From: Ridgeia piscesae
Taxonomy: Eukaryota; Annelida; Polychaeta; Sabellida; Siboglinidae
Assembly: GCA_025642075.2 (NCBI GenBank)
Contig: JAODUO010000938.1
Coordinates: 217,001-281,000 of the forward strand
Length of the DNA: 64,000 bases
Direction of reading: 5' to 3'
Position numbers and translations under genes: made by a program. The first letter of the stretch is position 1. Every line of letters begins with the position of its first letter. Positions 1 to 28,500 of the stretch are shown here, one piece after another. The notes under the pieces are model-generated. The model saw only the letters and a list, made by a program, of their open reading frames with translations, did not search any database and was not told the origin of the DNA.

Positions 1-212
1 TTCTTATTTTGGGATTCTTATACGTTGATGTGGAATTACTCAATTTTTTAGTGACAAATTTTGCCTTCGTTTGAGTGCGCCAAATAATTACGCCCGGTTT
101 TCGTTTTCATCAAGGATGCGGATGTATATTTTTGTTAATAACTTCCCAATTTTAAAGTAAAAAATATCCAAATGGCTCAATGTAAACTTTGATGTATGTT
201 TTATATTTTCAG

Positions 213-14777
<14,565 letters not shown>

Positions 14778-16275
14778 CATCGGAGCTAGTAGCGCATTCC
14801 ATATTTTTCTACGACACAAGCATGACACCATGCAACGGAGTGACCTGATTGGGTAGGTCACTGTCAGTGCAATAGGTGGCAGTTGATGATGCCAGCAGCA
14901 CAATCGATTCACAATATGCAAACGTGCAGCGAGAGGCATGTCGATTTGGAAATGTGTTGTTTTGTAATGCCCTTTCGTCACAGAACTTGTACAGTTCTGT
15001 ATATAACGATCAGGTGTCATGTAAAGAATTTTGCAGTGTCTCGTCTACAGATACGACTGTCTCATCTCATTTGTGTGTGTGTGTGTGTGTGTGCAATGGC
15101 TACTTCGGCGGCAAATATGCCTACCACGAGGGAACGATATGATTTGACAATTCCCAGACAGTTTGACTGATGAGCCAGTCATTGGTGATTCATATATCAG
15201 TACCCTTGAATCGTGTTTGACCGACACCTGTGTGAATCAAGTTGCATTTGTCATGAGTCGTGCCATAAACTGGTAGACAAAGTCTCAGCTATCTGTAAAT
15301 ACCACTGCTTCAACGATGACTCGAATCAAACAGTGTAAGAACAATTTACCTGTTCTATAATACAGGTTGTAGATACTCTGTTCTATAATACAGGTTGTAG
15401 ATACTCTGTTCTATAACAATCATGCACCTAAATTGATATTGACGGTGAAGAGCCCACACTGTCAGATACATTGCAGTTGTGCAAATGCTGATTTTAATAT
15501 CCAATGTAGTTGAAATCTCACTGGTTCACCTGTGTTTTGAATTGACCCCTTGTCTATGTCCAGTCTCTAGATGACCCCTTATTAATGACATCAGAGTTTC
15601 AGTCGGGTGGACATGGAACGGCAGTATTAAACTTTGGCAGCTTTGTAGCATTTTAGACTACATTTCCAGATGAACGGATTGAGTGTTCCTAGCATGTCCT
15701 ATTTGTCTCAGGTTTTGATCACAGAATAGCAGACGAAGTGTAATTGAATCAAATCTAGCCACACGGGCAGTGTATGATGGCAGCGATGTTGCTGCGGTCG
15801 GAACACATGCGACATTATTTATTGGTCTTGTACATACAGCCACTTGTCCAGAACTTGCATGTAGTGTACAGAGAAATAAATCACATTTTATATGATGTGC
15901 TGGTGGGTGTGTTTTGTATAGTTACTGTATTAAAAAAAAATACTTGTGGAAAAGCACAAGTCCTGTGACCTTGCTGCATGGATTGGATACTACAATAATG
16001 GAGCATAGCATGTGTGAGTGGAGTTGGCTGTATTGGGTCGGCATGCACAAATATGAAGAGTCGCAGGGAATTTGTGACAGACGAAACTTGTGGGGAGACC
16101 ATGACAGTCTTGGAAAGCATGACGTTTGTATCTGACATAAAACGGCTCATTTTTATTCAGGATGACCAGTCTTGAATTGTATGCATGGAATGAATGAAGG
16201 CATGAACAGAAATTGGTCAATACACTCAAAGCTGCACTAGACTTACTAACCAGAAATAAATATATACTATAAATA
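14778..16275 (+). other. MIER 3' UTR
   Basis: No coding potential. Contains a (TG)n tract at about 15071-15092, a 31-bp direct duplication at about 15355-15418 and two AATAAA signals at 15875-15880 and 16255-16260. The exact cleavage site is not decided by sequence alone. Confidence 0.6.
15875..15880 (+). terminator. poly(A) signal AATAAA, MIER (proximal)
   Basis: AATAAA about 1.1 kb after the MIER stop, followed by TG-rich sequence (tgtgctggtgggtgtgtttt). A second AATAAA lies at 16255-16260. Confidence 0.55.
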
Positions 16276-16315
16276 TGGTATTCAACTAATTTTTAACCCT
16301 ATCCGTCACCCTGGG

Positions 16316-16738
16316 GCCGGTTTCATAGAGCCTGTTTACGACGTCGTAGCGGGCGATAACTCGTCTAGCCTAAAACGTTGAAAAGTTACGCTAGTTGTGT
16401 TTCACGAGTGTGCGTCATAGTTGCACTTAGGCTGCGCCATGTATTTAGTAGGCGTAACTTTATGCTAGTTGAAATATTTACGAGATGCTCCCCTAGTTTG
16501 TTGATGCTCCGACACACCCACTCTCAACTTTTTTTTTTTTTTTTTACAATGGATATCCTTTACACTGATCATAGCTTGTCAGTTGCCATAGGAACGGCAA
16601 AGGCGGCAGCTAAAGTGAAAAAGGGTGTCTACAGACACCACAAATACAGGGATTCCCCACCGCGTCCTAATTAGGTCAATTCTATTCTTCTAATTCTATT
16701 TGTTTACACGAATGCTAAATTGGTATCATGAAACCGGC
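16316..16738. mobile_element. small inverted-repeat element (MITE-like)
   Basis: gccggtttcat at 16316-16326 is exactly inverted as atgaaaccggc at 16728-16738, bounding about 420 bp. The left side contains the palindrome tacgacgtcgta. No transposase is seen. A target duplication was not identified, so the superfamily is left open. Confidence 0.6.
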
Positions 16739-18660
16739 TGTAAGCTACACTGAATAGTCACTGTTAGCTGCAACCAGTAGACCGCGTAATTACTTGTACC
16801 TGGCCCCTGGTCAAGAGCCATATTGGTAGTGTTTTTCTGTACATTTTCAGCAGTTTGTTGCAACAACTAGTGGCCATTCGTGTTTTACAATACACAGCCA
16901 GATGCAATGCAACGGAGAGCATCAATGGTGTCCTAATGGAAATAGGTAAATAAACTAAATTTATGTGCACATCCAGCAGCAAATCTGTAGATGAAAATAT
17001 TAGTATCTTTATGATGAAAAAAATTTACTTCTATGATTGCTGTTACATGAAACAACATGCCACACAGCAGCTTACCATGCTGAACGCCTACATGTACTCG
17101 AATGTCGCTGATATCTGACAAGTCAGTAGTTTTGTGACAAGCAGATGAATTAACATGTTTGGTGGGCATAGCATGAGTTTGGAATCAACATACTTCATAT
17201 TTGGTGCATTACCTAAGAAGAGAAATAGACAAACCACACTTCTGGGAAACTTGTGGAGGTGTACGTCAGAAATTATTTAGCTGCTAGATAATGGAAATAT
17301 CTGAGAGGTCCTGCATATCTTACATTTTGTTTGAATAATAAAAGCAACATGTTTATTATTAAATTGACATCTCCATAATTCGAGTTCAGACGAAATCCAC
17401 CCAAAGTATTGTGGTTTCTAGTGGCCCATCATAAAAAGAGCAATTTAGACATTCAGTAATATAATTTGATAACCTAAACAAATTTGAATCTTAAAATTAT
17501 GAAGTTTCAAGTTATACAGATAATTTGCTGGCAACTAACGAACATTTAGTTGACGAATGCTCGTTAATTAAAACCATAACAACGTTTCTTTTTGTTGATA
17601 TAAAAAATATTAATAATGTTATTATTGCTTAGTTACAAGATAACCACACGGCCATCATTAAACATTGGGTAGCAAATGGACTTAAGAGGTATATACTGAG
17701 AATCAAATATTTGTGGTACATTGTTAGTAATATGGATAACCCACCCTTTTGAAAAAAGTTTCAGTATTTTAGTTAAACATTCATCATAGGATCCATACTG
17801 CATTTTCACAATAAATCAGCAGATAGATTAATTTATTCAATTAAATAATGTTGCATGAATGAAGAAAATACATATTTGATTAATAAAATAATTTGCGACA
17901 TTGTGTTTCAAGTAGTGCACTATTTCGGATGGGTGTCAAATCCGAGTCAGAAGTGTGATAAGGGAGAGGGATTTATCATCTACTCTGTGAAGCCTCTCGC
18001 TCACTCTGAGACTGTGTCACAGTCAGTGATCTATAGATAGACATGCGAGCCTTCTGGTCTTTTATGTAGGTCAAAGCTCTCGCTACGTCGCCTCAAGTCT
18101 ATACAAGAACGTAGCACGGATAAAACGAGAAAAATACAAGGTATCAACGCTTACATATCATCATGATCATATCCTATGTCAGGGAACGTGTTACAGGTTC
18201 TATTATTCGCCACATCTTGCAATGACATTATCAGAATAATGACTTAAGAGTATAATTTCGTTTCGCAGAATAGAAACTTTCGTAGATTGGGTAGGATGGA
18301 ATGTCATGTGTATAACTTCACTCAATCAAAAAAATTCTAACTTGGGGGCTCTTGAATTAAACAAATAAATGTTGTTCAAAACAACAGGTAGCTCATTAAA
18401 CAATGTATTGACATCATTTATGCAGTGAGCTTGATAAAGTCGCACTTTTGTGAAGGAAGCAGACTCCGAATCCAACTTCAAAATAATCAAACAGTTCGCG
18501 CCACATTTAGTCAGGGAATGCCGGGAATGAGTTAAGAAACATTATGTTTAATATAAAATAGATAAATAAGGTGATACTGTCTATGTGTATAACCAATTTT
18601 CACGTGGTTTAAAACTGTCATTCTAAGCCACCAGAGTTGAGCACTCCATTTTAAAAACCC
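16739..18660. other. intergenic region; nothing seen
   Basis: AT-rich spacer between the MIER 3' end and the Tudor-gene promoter. No gene, RNA or repeat family recognised. Confidence 0.5.
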
Positions 18661-18811
18661 TAGAAAATGGGCCCCATGAAAGGTGGCGCTTCTGTCGCTT
18701 CCCACGTGTGCGGTCCTACAAATATGGCGCCCGTAAATTGCTGATGATAATCGTCATCAGGCGAAACCATGCGTTAGGTGGTTATAGGCAGAAGGGTCAA
18801 AATTAGCAGTC
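18661..18811 (+). promoter_or_regulatory. probable promoter/5' leader of the Tudor gene
   Basis: The only GC-richer patch in the spacer, immediately before the ATG. Contains an E-box cacgtg at 18703-18708 and an atatggcgccc motif just after. An in-frame TAG at 18785-18787 supports ATG 18812 as the start. The transcription start is not visible, and an upstream non-coding exon cannot be excluded. Confidence 0.4.
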
Positions 18812-21078
18812 ATGTTGGAAAAAGGCGATAAGATCGATTTGTTCGTCACATACGTCGAAGCAGAGGGCTCCGTTGTTAATCTGTGGAGTCAGACTGACTT
18901 CGAACAGTATGCCGAACTGGAAGCTCTTATGAAAGACGTCGATGTGAGGCAGGCCGGCGACGCTAGCGTAGATCCAGATTCACTAAGCGTAGGTGACGTT
19001 TACTTAGCCAAGTATTCAGGAGATGGCAATTGGTATCGCGCACAAGTGATCGAAGTCGATAAGTCGGTCGGTGTTGTCAATGTATTCTTCATTGATTTCG
19101 GAAACACTGAAACTGTGACGTTTCTTAGCGTGATTAAAGGTGCATCGAAGTACTTTGCGTTACCTCCGCAAGCAGCCAAATTTCGACTGGCTGACATATC
19201 TCCCGCGAACTGTGGTTGGTCATCAGGTGAAACAGACTATCTAAAAGAAAAACTTTCTTACGGAGAATTTTCAGGCATAGTGCTTGAAGCAGGTACGGTC
19301 GGACTTGGTCCAACAGTGAGAGTGTTTGACCCTGAAAGGAAAGATTCCAACATTCCATTGGTATCAAACTTCATCAGTAATGGGATCGGTGCAAGCTACG
19401 ACAATGCACACCTTGACAAAATTTCATTTGGGAGACGTGGGTTAAAAGCAGGCATAGACCATCACGTGTTCATGAGCTACACAACGTCCCCATTTGACTT
19501 CTGGGTTCGACAAGTTGATGCTGAGGCAGCACTCGAAGAGCTGCATGCACTGCTCGCAGACTATCTGACTAGTCCAGCTAGCATAGACGCATGTAGTGTG
19601 GACATTGGTGCCTCCTGTCTTTGTCAGTATGGCGACACTGAATCCTACTATCGGGCAATTGTCACAAATGTCTTCAAGGACAAATCCAAATGTCAGATCA
19701 CATTCATTGACTACGGCGACTCAGAAATAGTGGATCTTGACTGCATCAAGTTTCTGCCTGCAGAGTTTGCAGCTCATCCACCTCATGCCATCCACTGTAG
19801 TGTGAGTGGCGAGGCAGTCAACACAATTGACTTCGACAAGCTCATCGAGTCGGATCAAATCTACTTGCGTGTCTTAACTCGCCTTCATTCTGGCACCCAC
19901 ATTGTGGAATTGTCTGAACGTCGATCGTCATCCGCGGCAAAGAGTCCTTCACAGTCGAATGTAGCCGTGTATTCTCACATCCAGTTTGATGCCAATTGCT
20001 TCCAGGACGTGTGTGTCTCGGACGTTGATAACACTGGCCACTTCAGTGTTCAACTTGTGTCTACGGCGCAGTATCTTGATGACCTGATGGCTGATCTACA
20101 AGACATCAGTTTGGTGCCACTGACAAACCCCGAAGTTGGCACGCCTTGTCTCATGAAAGATGCTAACGATGGACTTGTCTATCGTGTGGAGATCACAGCA
20201 ACTTCACCACATCAGGCTCGTGTCAGATTTGTTGATTTCAGCTCAGATGGTGCAGTTGTTGTCAATAACAGTCAGTTATACGCGATTTCACCAATGTTTG
20301 CAAAGCTGCCGACGCAGGCAATACCCTGTAGTTTGTCCGGTGTGGAAGACAGACAGCCTGCTGAAATTTCTGAAGTGCTGAGACGTTACTCCGGGAAGAC
20401 GCCACTTGTTGGTAAATTTGTTTGCAAGACAGCCAAGTCATTCCAGGTGGAATTGTACGACACAAGGGGTGAAAGAGACGTCAAAATATCCGACATCGTC
20501 AATGGTAATGGGGCGGTTACAGGAGCATCTTCTGCCATCAGTAGACAACCCAAGCTTCCCGAACTAGAGGTGCTTGCAACCGAGAAGCTGTACGTGACGT
20601 GCATTCTGGATGACTCCACCTTTGTTGGCCAGTTGTCCAGGTTTCCAATGGCAACGCTGGAACGGTTCCAGTACGAGCTCTGTGACTTGTACTCCACCAA
20701 GAATGTACCAAATCTCTCGAACCCAAGTCCAGGGGATATATGCTGCACCAGTTTCTCCCTCGATGGCGCTTTCTACCGCGGCACTGTACAGGAAGTCTGC
20801 GGGTCAAAGGTCACAGTGAAGTTTATCGATTACGGTAACTCAGAGGTGAAGGAGATGAATGATGTGAAGGTGTTGTCATCGGAGTTCCATGATTTTCCAC
20901 CGCAAGGCGTTACCTGTCACCTCGACAAGAGTTACGAGGGATTGACAAAAGAGAATCTCGAGGCTGCGCTGTTGGAGAAAGAGATCATGGTTGCCATTGA
21001 CGACAAGATCAGATCGATCTACCTAGTCACACTGGCAGCCTGTCCAGAAAACAGAGAAATAGTTTCCCATCTGAAAAG
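18812..21078 (+). CDS. Tudor gene exon 1: start codon and Tudor cores 1-4
   Basis: ATG after an in-frame TAG. Cores: NWYRAQVIEV...FFIDFGNTE, SYYRAIV...FIDYGDSE, LVYRVEI...FVDFSSDG (degenerate) and AFYRGTV...FIDYGNSE. The open frame runs on to 21130, but the AG|gtatag donor at 21078 gives exactly the phase needed by exon 2, so the last 17 codons of that open frame are read as intron. Confidence 0.9.
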
Positions 21079-22474
21079 GTATAGCTGCTGGTTAGAGACG
21101 ACTGAAGGATATAATAGTGTCAGACATTAGTTGAACAATGTTTGTCGATTTAGCAATTATCATTTATTTATTTTAAGGAAGTTATCTTTTCACCAGTTGA
21201 AGCATTCATATGATGTTTCTTCACTGGTGTGTGCCATCGGTTAAGCTTAAAAAATATTTTAGATAAACAGATGATACTAAAAAACCTCTACTGTGCCAGA
21301 TGTTGAAAACATTGTAATGAGTTTGCCAACTATTTGGACTAGACTAGCATGGAACATTCCATGTAATATTAACTTCTAAACTGTGCCAGTATCTACAGAC
21401 AATATGCATTTGTAAACTAGAATATTTGTTTCATGCAAACTTCTTCATATATGAATGCCTGAGAAAAGTTATGCTAAAAGTGTGTATTTAAAAAAAATAG
21501 GACATGCAGATCTTAATTATAAATTGTGTTGCATTTTATTGTTATTATTAAATGAATCAAATTGTATCTGTCGAATATTTTTCAGCTTTGGACAGACAGG
21601 ACAGACTTCAAGGAATGATCACCTTGGATCTAGGAAGACGGCTATGACACTACACGGGTATGATTTTAAAGAGGCTGGCTAGAAGTGTCTGTAAACAATT
21701 TGTAATACCTATAGAAATTACCACTGCTAACTTTCACGCAAATTATATTCCTATTAAAAGTGCCATTTCTGAAAAGGATCATTTATCTCCATTTTACTTC
21801 AAAATTATTCTATCACTATTAAATTACAAACTGAGTATGTTTGCACCTAGACCCAAGCAGACAACCAGGCAATGTGGGAAACTGTTTTTCACCTGTGTCT
21901 GTTCAACACTAGACTTCAAAGTGTCTTATTTGTCTAAAACATACTTTTTTTGTGCTGTGATTGCAGCGAGGCTGAATGTTTTACATATTTGCAGACGTTT
22001 CTGATTGCCTCTGGTAGCTGTTAAAATTGATCTCTGTATATGAGGACCTGATCATGTTGCACAGTCAAGCATTATTTTATAATTTCTGTTCCGGCAGTGA
22101 CATGGATTTCACACCACCCACCATCAAACCCAACGTCTGGTCAGAGGTCGTTGTCACCCTGGTGGATGACCCTGAGCACTTCTACTGTCAGCTGACAGCA
22201 TCGGAGGGGAAGCTCAATGACCTCATGGCAGAGATTGATGACTACTGCAACCACCTGGTGGCCGGCGAAGGCGACCCTGGCAAGGTTATGCTTCATATGC
22301 CGCTGATTGCCAAATACAGCGAGGATGAGGGGTGGTACCGCGCCCGGGTCACAGGTCAGTCACCCCAGGGGTCATCTCAGTTATTGTTTTTACAAGATAG
22401 ATACACTAGTTTAGTTTGCAGTTTCGATGTTTAAATACAATTCGTATGATCCAAAATAACTGATCGATCGAGCT

Positions 22475-22515
<41 letters not shown>

Positions 22516-25500
22516 TGTGTGTGTGTGTGTGTGTGTATCTGACGTATGTATGTGATGCACTTCAGGCATCAGAACTTTCAGGAAATTATTTGTGATATTT
22601 TGAAAGTAAAGTAATGCCTCTATTTCTTAACAGCTCTCTCTGTTAATGAAGCATTTTTTATTAAAAATTTTGGGGTTGACATTGCACCATTTTATGTTTC
22701 ATCAATGAAAGGATTGCCAGTTTGTTTGGTGATTATTATATATAACTCCAGTTGCAAAATATATGTCATAATAGACATAGTTTACTCTGGTTGTGAATAG
22801 TTTTCTGGCTGCGTAACACACTCATTTTGTAATAATGATGAAGATTTATTTTACTGTGACCATTTGTGGTTGGGGTCTGACTCTGACTGGTATGGTTTGA
22901 TTTGTACTGGACAATGTACCATAATTAGTTCACTCCATTTTGTGACATAGTGTTGAAAGTTGACAGCATACACAAACTGTATATGCAGGGGTAGTCCATA
23001 TACCAGGGGTAGTCAGCTAGTCCACTAGTAAAGATGGGGGTGGACTTGTAAAGCTGACAACTAAATAGTCTAACAGTCTAGTAAAGGTCAATGTCATTCA
23101 CCCCTCCCTAGAGTAGTCAGCCAAGCCTATCTAGTCACAGTCACCCTAACCTGTCCATAGGCCCAGATGTAACCGAATCCCAAGTCGTTAAGACACTGAT
23201 AAATTGTTGCCAGTGAACAACTGGCTACTGCAGTGACAGCTTCATTTACTGATAAATGATTATATGTTCTTAGGCATGGCCACTGAAATAAAAATCAATT
23301 TAATTGTCTGGGCATTATTTTTAGTAAGATTAGTGTTTTTATTTTTTTATTTTAAATGAAATTATAGTGTTAAAATTTGGGTTGTTTTTATATTTTGCAA
23401 GCTTTCGGTAGACTGGTAAACTTTTGTCTTTACTAGTGCTGCTGTCTAGTAAAATAAATGCTGGAATTCTATCCTTGATATGTGACAATTAAGTTGAGAT
23501 TGTACTTTTGTCGTTCATGAATATGCATGATTTAGTTTTGAACTAATTCCTTTCCAAATGACGAAGTTAAATGAATTCTTTGAGAATTGTTAACTCTTTG
23601 TAATGCAACTTTTAATTAATCCTGTCAACATAATTATTTCATGTAATTCTACTTATGCCTGCATTTAGTTACAATGAAATGTTTGTAACCCTACAACATA
23701 TCAAAAACTAACTTGATGTATGCAGTGTTTCTAGTGTGTGCTCTACTTATTCTATCTGTATGAGGCATAGTCATGAATATTCGGTTCAATTTGCCAGACT
23801 TCGGTTTTATCCAACAAGTTCATTATGTTTTAAGTCAATGGTCAGTCTGTCATGGCGTGGTTCACTGCGTGTGCATGAATATTCATTATAATCTAGCTGC
23901 ATAATTAATCACACCGGTCAGCTTGATGTACCCTGCATAATAAACAATATGTCGCTAATCACTCCATTTAGCTATGCTCACAAGCAATAGAAAGGCTTGT
24001 TTGACCTATTGTTGACATTAGTTGTAAGTTTGCAACTAGTACACGACAGGCTCCCTATTATTACTCATTATACGCAAGGCCATTAATTGATTGATCAACC
24101 AAATATCAATATAGGTTTTATCTAATTGTATATTTGACAGATCTCATCACCAGAAAAGATGCATGTCACAACATGTTTTAGCATTTCTAGCATGCACTAC
24201 CCAGGTTGAAATTACAGTCGATTTATACACTATTACAATTAACTAATTTGGAAAATTATTCAGTTCAAGTAATCAGTTACTGAGCTGTCAAATGATGTTT
24301 TAAAATAAGTAATAATTATGTTTATCAATGTTTGAATCATTGTGAGGCAACAAGACCAGAATAGACTGATTTCTTTCAACTTTTCCTATAACATAATTGT
24401 TTACATTACTGGTGGGTGTTAGACGTTGGGTGGCTGTTGATAACCGAAAGATATCCAGTTTATTTGCCCCGTACAAACAAAAACAAGCAAAGATAAATAC
24501 CACATTAAAAATCACAGTAAGAAACAGATATAAACATTATAAAAAATCACACAAAAGTGTTTATGTAATAAGTGTAGTTGACAACCTACACCCACTGAAG
24601 ATGGGTATAGGTCGTCATGAAGTACGTCTAAGTTTTTTTGTCAATTGTCTCAGGTAGTGTGTATCATACCTTTCTAGTTTTTACAATATAATAAAAATAT
24701 TATTGTCTGATTGTTATTTCAAATTTGGTCTGAGAGGCTAAAAGGTGCTGCCACCTCACGGCGTCAGTCGCCATTTTGTTTATCGTTTCTGCGGCGCAAA
24801 ATGATCATTTACTTTCGTAACATCAGAATTTTATCACGGCGTCACTACATAAATGAGCTTCAGAAATGTTTGTTTTATCCTAAACTAATATGAAACTTAG
24901 CATAAACTCAGTAGGCCTATCTTACGTTTGTCGTCGCTCAACATAACTAGAAATTTGGAGAAAAATAAAATAAGTATCGATTGCGAGCGGCTGTAAATTT
25001 AAATGGATCACCAGTTGTGGGTCGAGATCCCGCACGCTTTCTCCGTTCCCAGCATCCATTGTACCGAACAGAAATGGTCGCTGCCATCTTTAAATATTAT
25101 TGAAATAATTTTTTCTCAAAATAAAGTTAACTGTCCACCCTAGCAGGTGAAAAATAACAAAAAATCGCTGTCTGCGTCCACCAGGTGGCCGCTCATCTCA
25201 GGGATATTTCCGTTGAAAAGTGATCGGGACATCGGAACACTGTCCGTACATAGCAGGTGGTCGCTCGTCGCGGGGGCCGCTGAAGACAGGTTTTACTGTA
25301 GTGTTCCCATTGTCCAGGCAACATGATTCTTAATTAAATTAAGCCATGCTGTTGTCTATAAGAGTGGCAAAATAGAGGAATTAGCAACCTATTGTTTACC
25401 CTGCTTGGCACGTCATGCTGACTGGTTATTTGGGTCAGTGTGATATGCGATCGTTTAGGCAGCTTCAACAGAACCTAACGGTGAATAATGCAGTCATGTA

Positions 25501-28500
25501 CTGCTGATAACGTCAATAATAAAGACCGAAATAACGTTTGGGCAATTTGGCGAAGAGTTTTATTTTGTTTTCATCCCAAATAGCAAACCGTTTCGCCTAT
25601 GGCGCAATTGGTGATCGGCAGTGTTAGCCTAGGAAATAGAAAAGTAAACAAAACATTTGTAAGATCTTAGGACTGATATCAAACTATCTTAATTAGAACT
25701 CTTAAACAGTATAACTGAGTGTATGCCTCTTTGACAATAGTGTTGGTACTCTTTTTCCACCAGCTTAAGCCATTATCAATGATGACCCCTAGATATTTCA
25801 TATTGGTATGTCTTCAATCGCTCAACTCCTTTGATGACCAAAAAATCAGGCACATTTGCCATATATGTGTTTAGCTTTCTTTTATGCTAATCACGTTATG
25901 AGTGTTTGGTTAATAAAAATTGCGTGTTTTGTTTTCTTGTAAATAATATAAAGCATTTTTCTATAATATTGTGTTGTGTTTTGCATTTAAGTTGAGCAGT
26001 GTGATTGATGGCTAATAAAAGGATAAAGAAAATCTCATTTGGGTAAACAAATTGTGACCTTTAGCCAACTTGGCTATAAGCCCAACGCTGGCCTAGGGCT
26101 TTTCCCACAAAGTGCAGACTACAACTATAATTGTATTCTTGATACAAAGCATAACGACGAATAGAATTGTATTCTCGATAGAAAGCGTAACTACGAATAG
26201 AATTGTGTTCTGGATAGAAAACGTAACTACGAATAGAATTGTATTCCAGATAAAAAGCGTAACTATGAATGGAATTGTATTCCGGATGGAAAGCGGAACT
26301 ACGAATAGAATTGTATTCCGGATAGAAAGCGGAACTACGAATAGAAATGTATTCCGGATAGAAAGCGGAACTATGAATATAATTGTATTCCGGATAGAAA
26401 GCGTAACTACGAGTAGAATTGTATTCCGGATCAAATGGGTTGAACAATATACAACGTAGAGAAAAGGACAAGTTTAGTGTTGTGAAGATAACATGTCACT
26501 GTCCAACCATGACCTTAATTGTGAGGTGCCTGTATTACAGAAGTTGCATAGAGACGGACATTTGGAAGCAAAATCAATTCAGAGAAAAGTGGAGTATTGG
26601 ATCACAGTACCCGATAATCAGCTAAGAAGTTCACAGTTGGATTGTCCTTTCGAAGCTGTATATAAGCACCTGGCTGTAGACAGTGGTGTGTGCGTGTGAG
26701 TGAGCTCAGTAATTGTGGTGTGGCTGAATGCTTCCCAGAGAAGCTGCATTTAAATTTGAGTGAACTGACGATGAAATGCAAGGAGCAGATGAAGTGAACA
26801 AGACAGTGTATAAGAAGGAACCTTTGCATTAACTGTTTCGCCCTACAGCCCTCTCTGTTGTGTGTTGTAGGTGTGCTGGCCAGTAGGGGCGGGGTCGAGG
26901 TGATGTTTGTAGACTACGGCAACCACGAGGTGGTGACCCCCGCGGCCCTCAGAAGGATGCTGCCACAGTTCATGAAGCTACCGACACAGGCAATTCCCTG
27001 CAGTCTCGCAGGGGTCAAAAGTCAGGGCAGGACCGAATGGTCGCAGGACGACACAGACGCCTTCAGTGCGATTGTCCTGGAGGGCAAGCACCAGGCGCTC
27101 TTTGACGATTCGCTGTTCGGGGTCAAAGGTCAGTACGTCACCGACCTATACGATGGCACCACCAGCATCAACGCAAAGTTCCTAGCGTGTGTCGACAAGC
27201 TGAGTAGGGAATTTCAGAGTCAAAGTCCATCACAAGTGGCCGCGGCCCCAGGCAGACGCAATGGCTCAGTGGCGGCCTCTGGTGGCCACGATGAGGAAAC
27301 CATCCGTAAGCCTCGCACCACGAGCATTGCCGCGACCATGCTCAGGTCTCCCAGCGATAAACCGATGGCGAGATACAAACAACCGAGTCTGCCTGAGAAC
27401 CAGTACTTTGACCTGTACGTGGCTCACAGCATCAATCCCGGTCGATTCTGGTGTCAGGCCGCCAGCAGCACCGCTCAGCTGGACACCATGATGGAGAAAC
27501 TGGACGCGGAGTACTCCGGTCTCGGTCCGTCGGAGCTACGTCTGAGTCGACTGGGGCAGGGGGAGATGTGCTGTGCGCGCTACAGCGTAGACGGCAGCTG
27601 GTACAGGGCCGTGATACGCAGCATGACCAGTGACAGCGAAGCGACAGTGCAGTTTGTTGACTATGGCAATGAAGAGAGACAGCCAGTGGAAGGAATCAAG
27701 CAGCTGAGGGTGGAGTACGTTGACCTGGCAGCGCAGGCGTTCCAGTGTTGTCTGGCCGGCGTGATGCCGCTACCGGCCGGCGCGTGGTCAACAGAAGCAT
27801 GTGCCATGTTCGAAGAACTCACCGGTACCGGTGAGGCAGTGAAGATTGTCGGCTGCATCATTGAGAAGGACGTCAGCGCTGCCGTCTACACGGTCGAGTT
27901 GAACCGGTCTAACGGCCCGGTGCACGAGGAGTTGATCAAGGTGGGATTCGCCGTCAGCACGGAGGCACCGCTTCAGCGCCGCTTGTCGGAGAGTTCGACT
28001 GCGAGTCGCACGAGTAATTCCAGCAGGGGGAGTGGCGGTAGGCTGACCGACGAATCGAAGTACAAGAGCCTGCAGTTGAAGACGGGGCAGTTTGTGGACG
28101 TCAACGTGTCACACGTGACGTCCCCAGTGAATTTCTGGTGCCAGTTGACGGAGTTCAGCAAAGATCTTCAGCAGATCACAGAACAGCTGGCCGTCACGTA
28201 CGAGGGGCTGGCGACCTCCGACCTGGAGCTTCTCGCCCCTGCGGTTGGCCGCGTGTGTTGCGGGAGGTTCACGGAGGACGACCTGTGGTATCGGGGCGTC
28301 ATCGTTGAGTTGGAGCGCGACCGGTGTCTCGTCCAGTTTGTCGACTACGGCAACGACGAGTGGCTGTCACGCGACCGCATCAAGCAGCTGAAGAGTTCTC
28401 TGGCAGAGCTTCCGACTCAGGCGTTGCAATGCTCCCTTGAAGGGATCAGTCCTTGCGGCCCTGCATGGACGGATGAGGAGAAGCAGGCGTTTGAAGACCT

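Larger units (their letters stand above)
22355..26870. other. 4.5-kb Tudor-gene intron
   Basis: Splits Tudor core 5. Holds a GT microsatellite (22476-22536) and a 36-bp minisatellite (26126-26440). The rest is AT-rich, with no coding exon expected because phase and domain continue across the junction. Confidence 0.75.

Noticed and set aside
16378..16674. 98-codon plus-strand frame as a small gene
   Set aside because: Lies inside the inverted-repeat element, contains a poly-T-derived phenylalanine run and resembles no known family.
21079..21130. Exon 1 of the Tudor gene running to the stop at 21130 as a separate 772-residue protein
   Set aside because: Donor at 21078 gives the exact phase for exon 2, and the extended-Tudor pattern continues there. 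A short isoform with a retained intron is still possible.
26061..26471. Open frames on both strands with a 12-residue repeat
   Set aside because: 36-bp intronic minisatellite; both strands open for the same reason.
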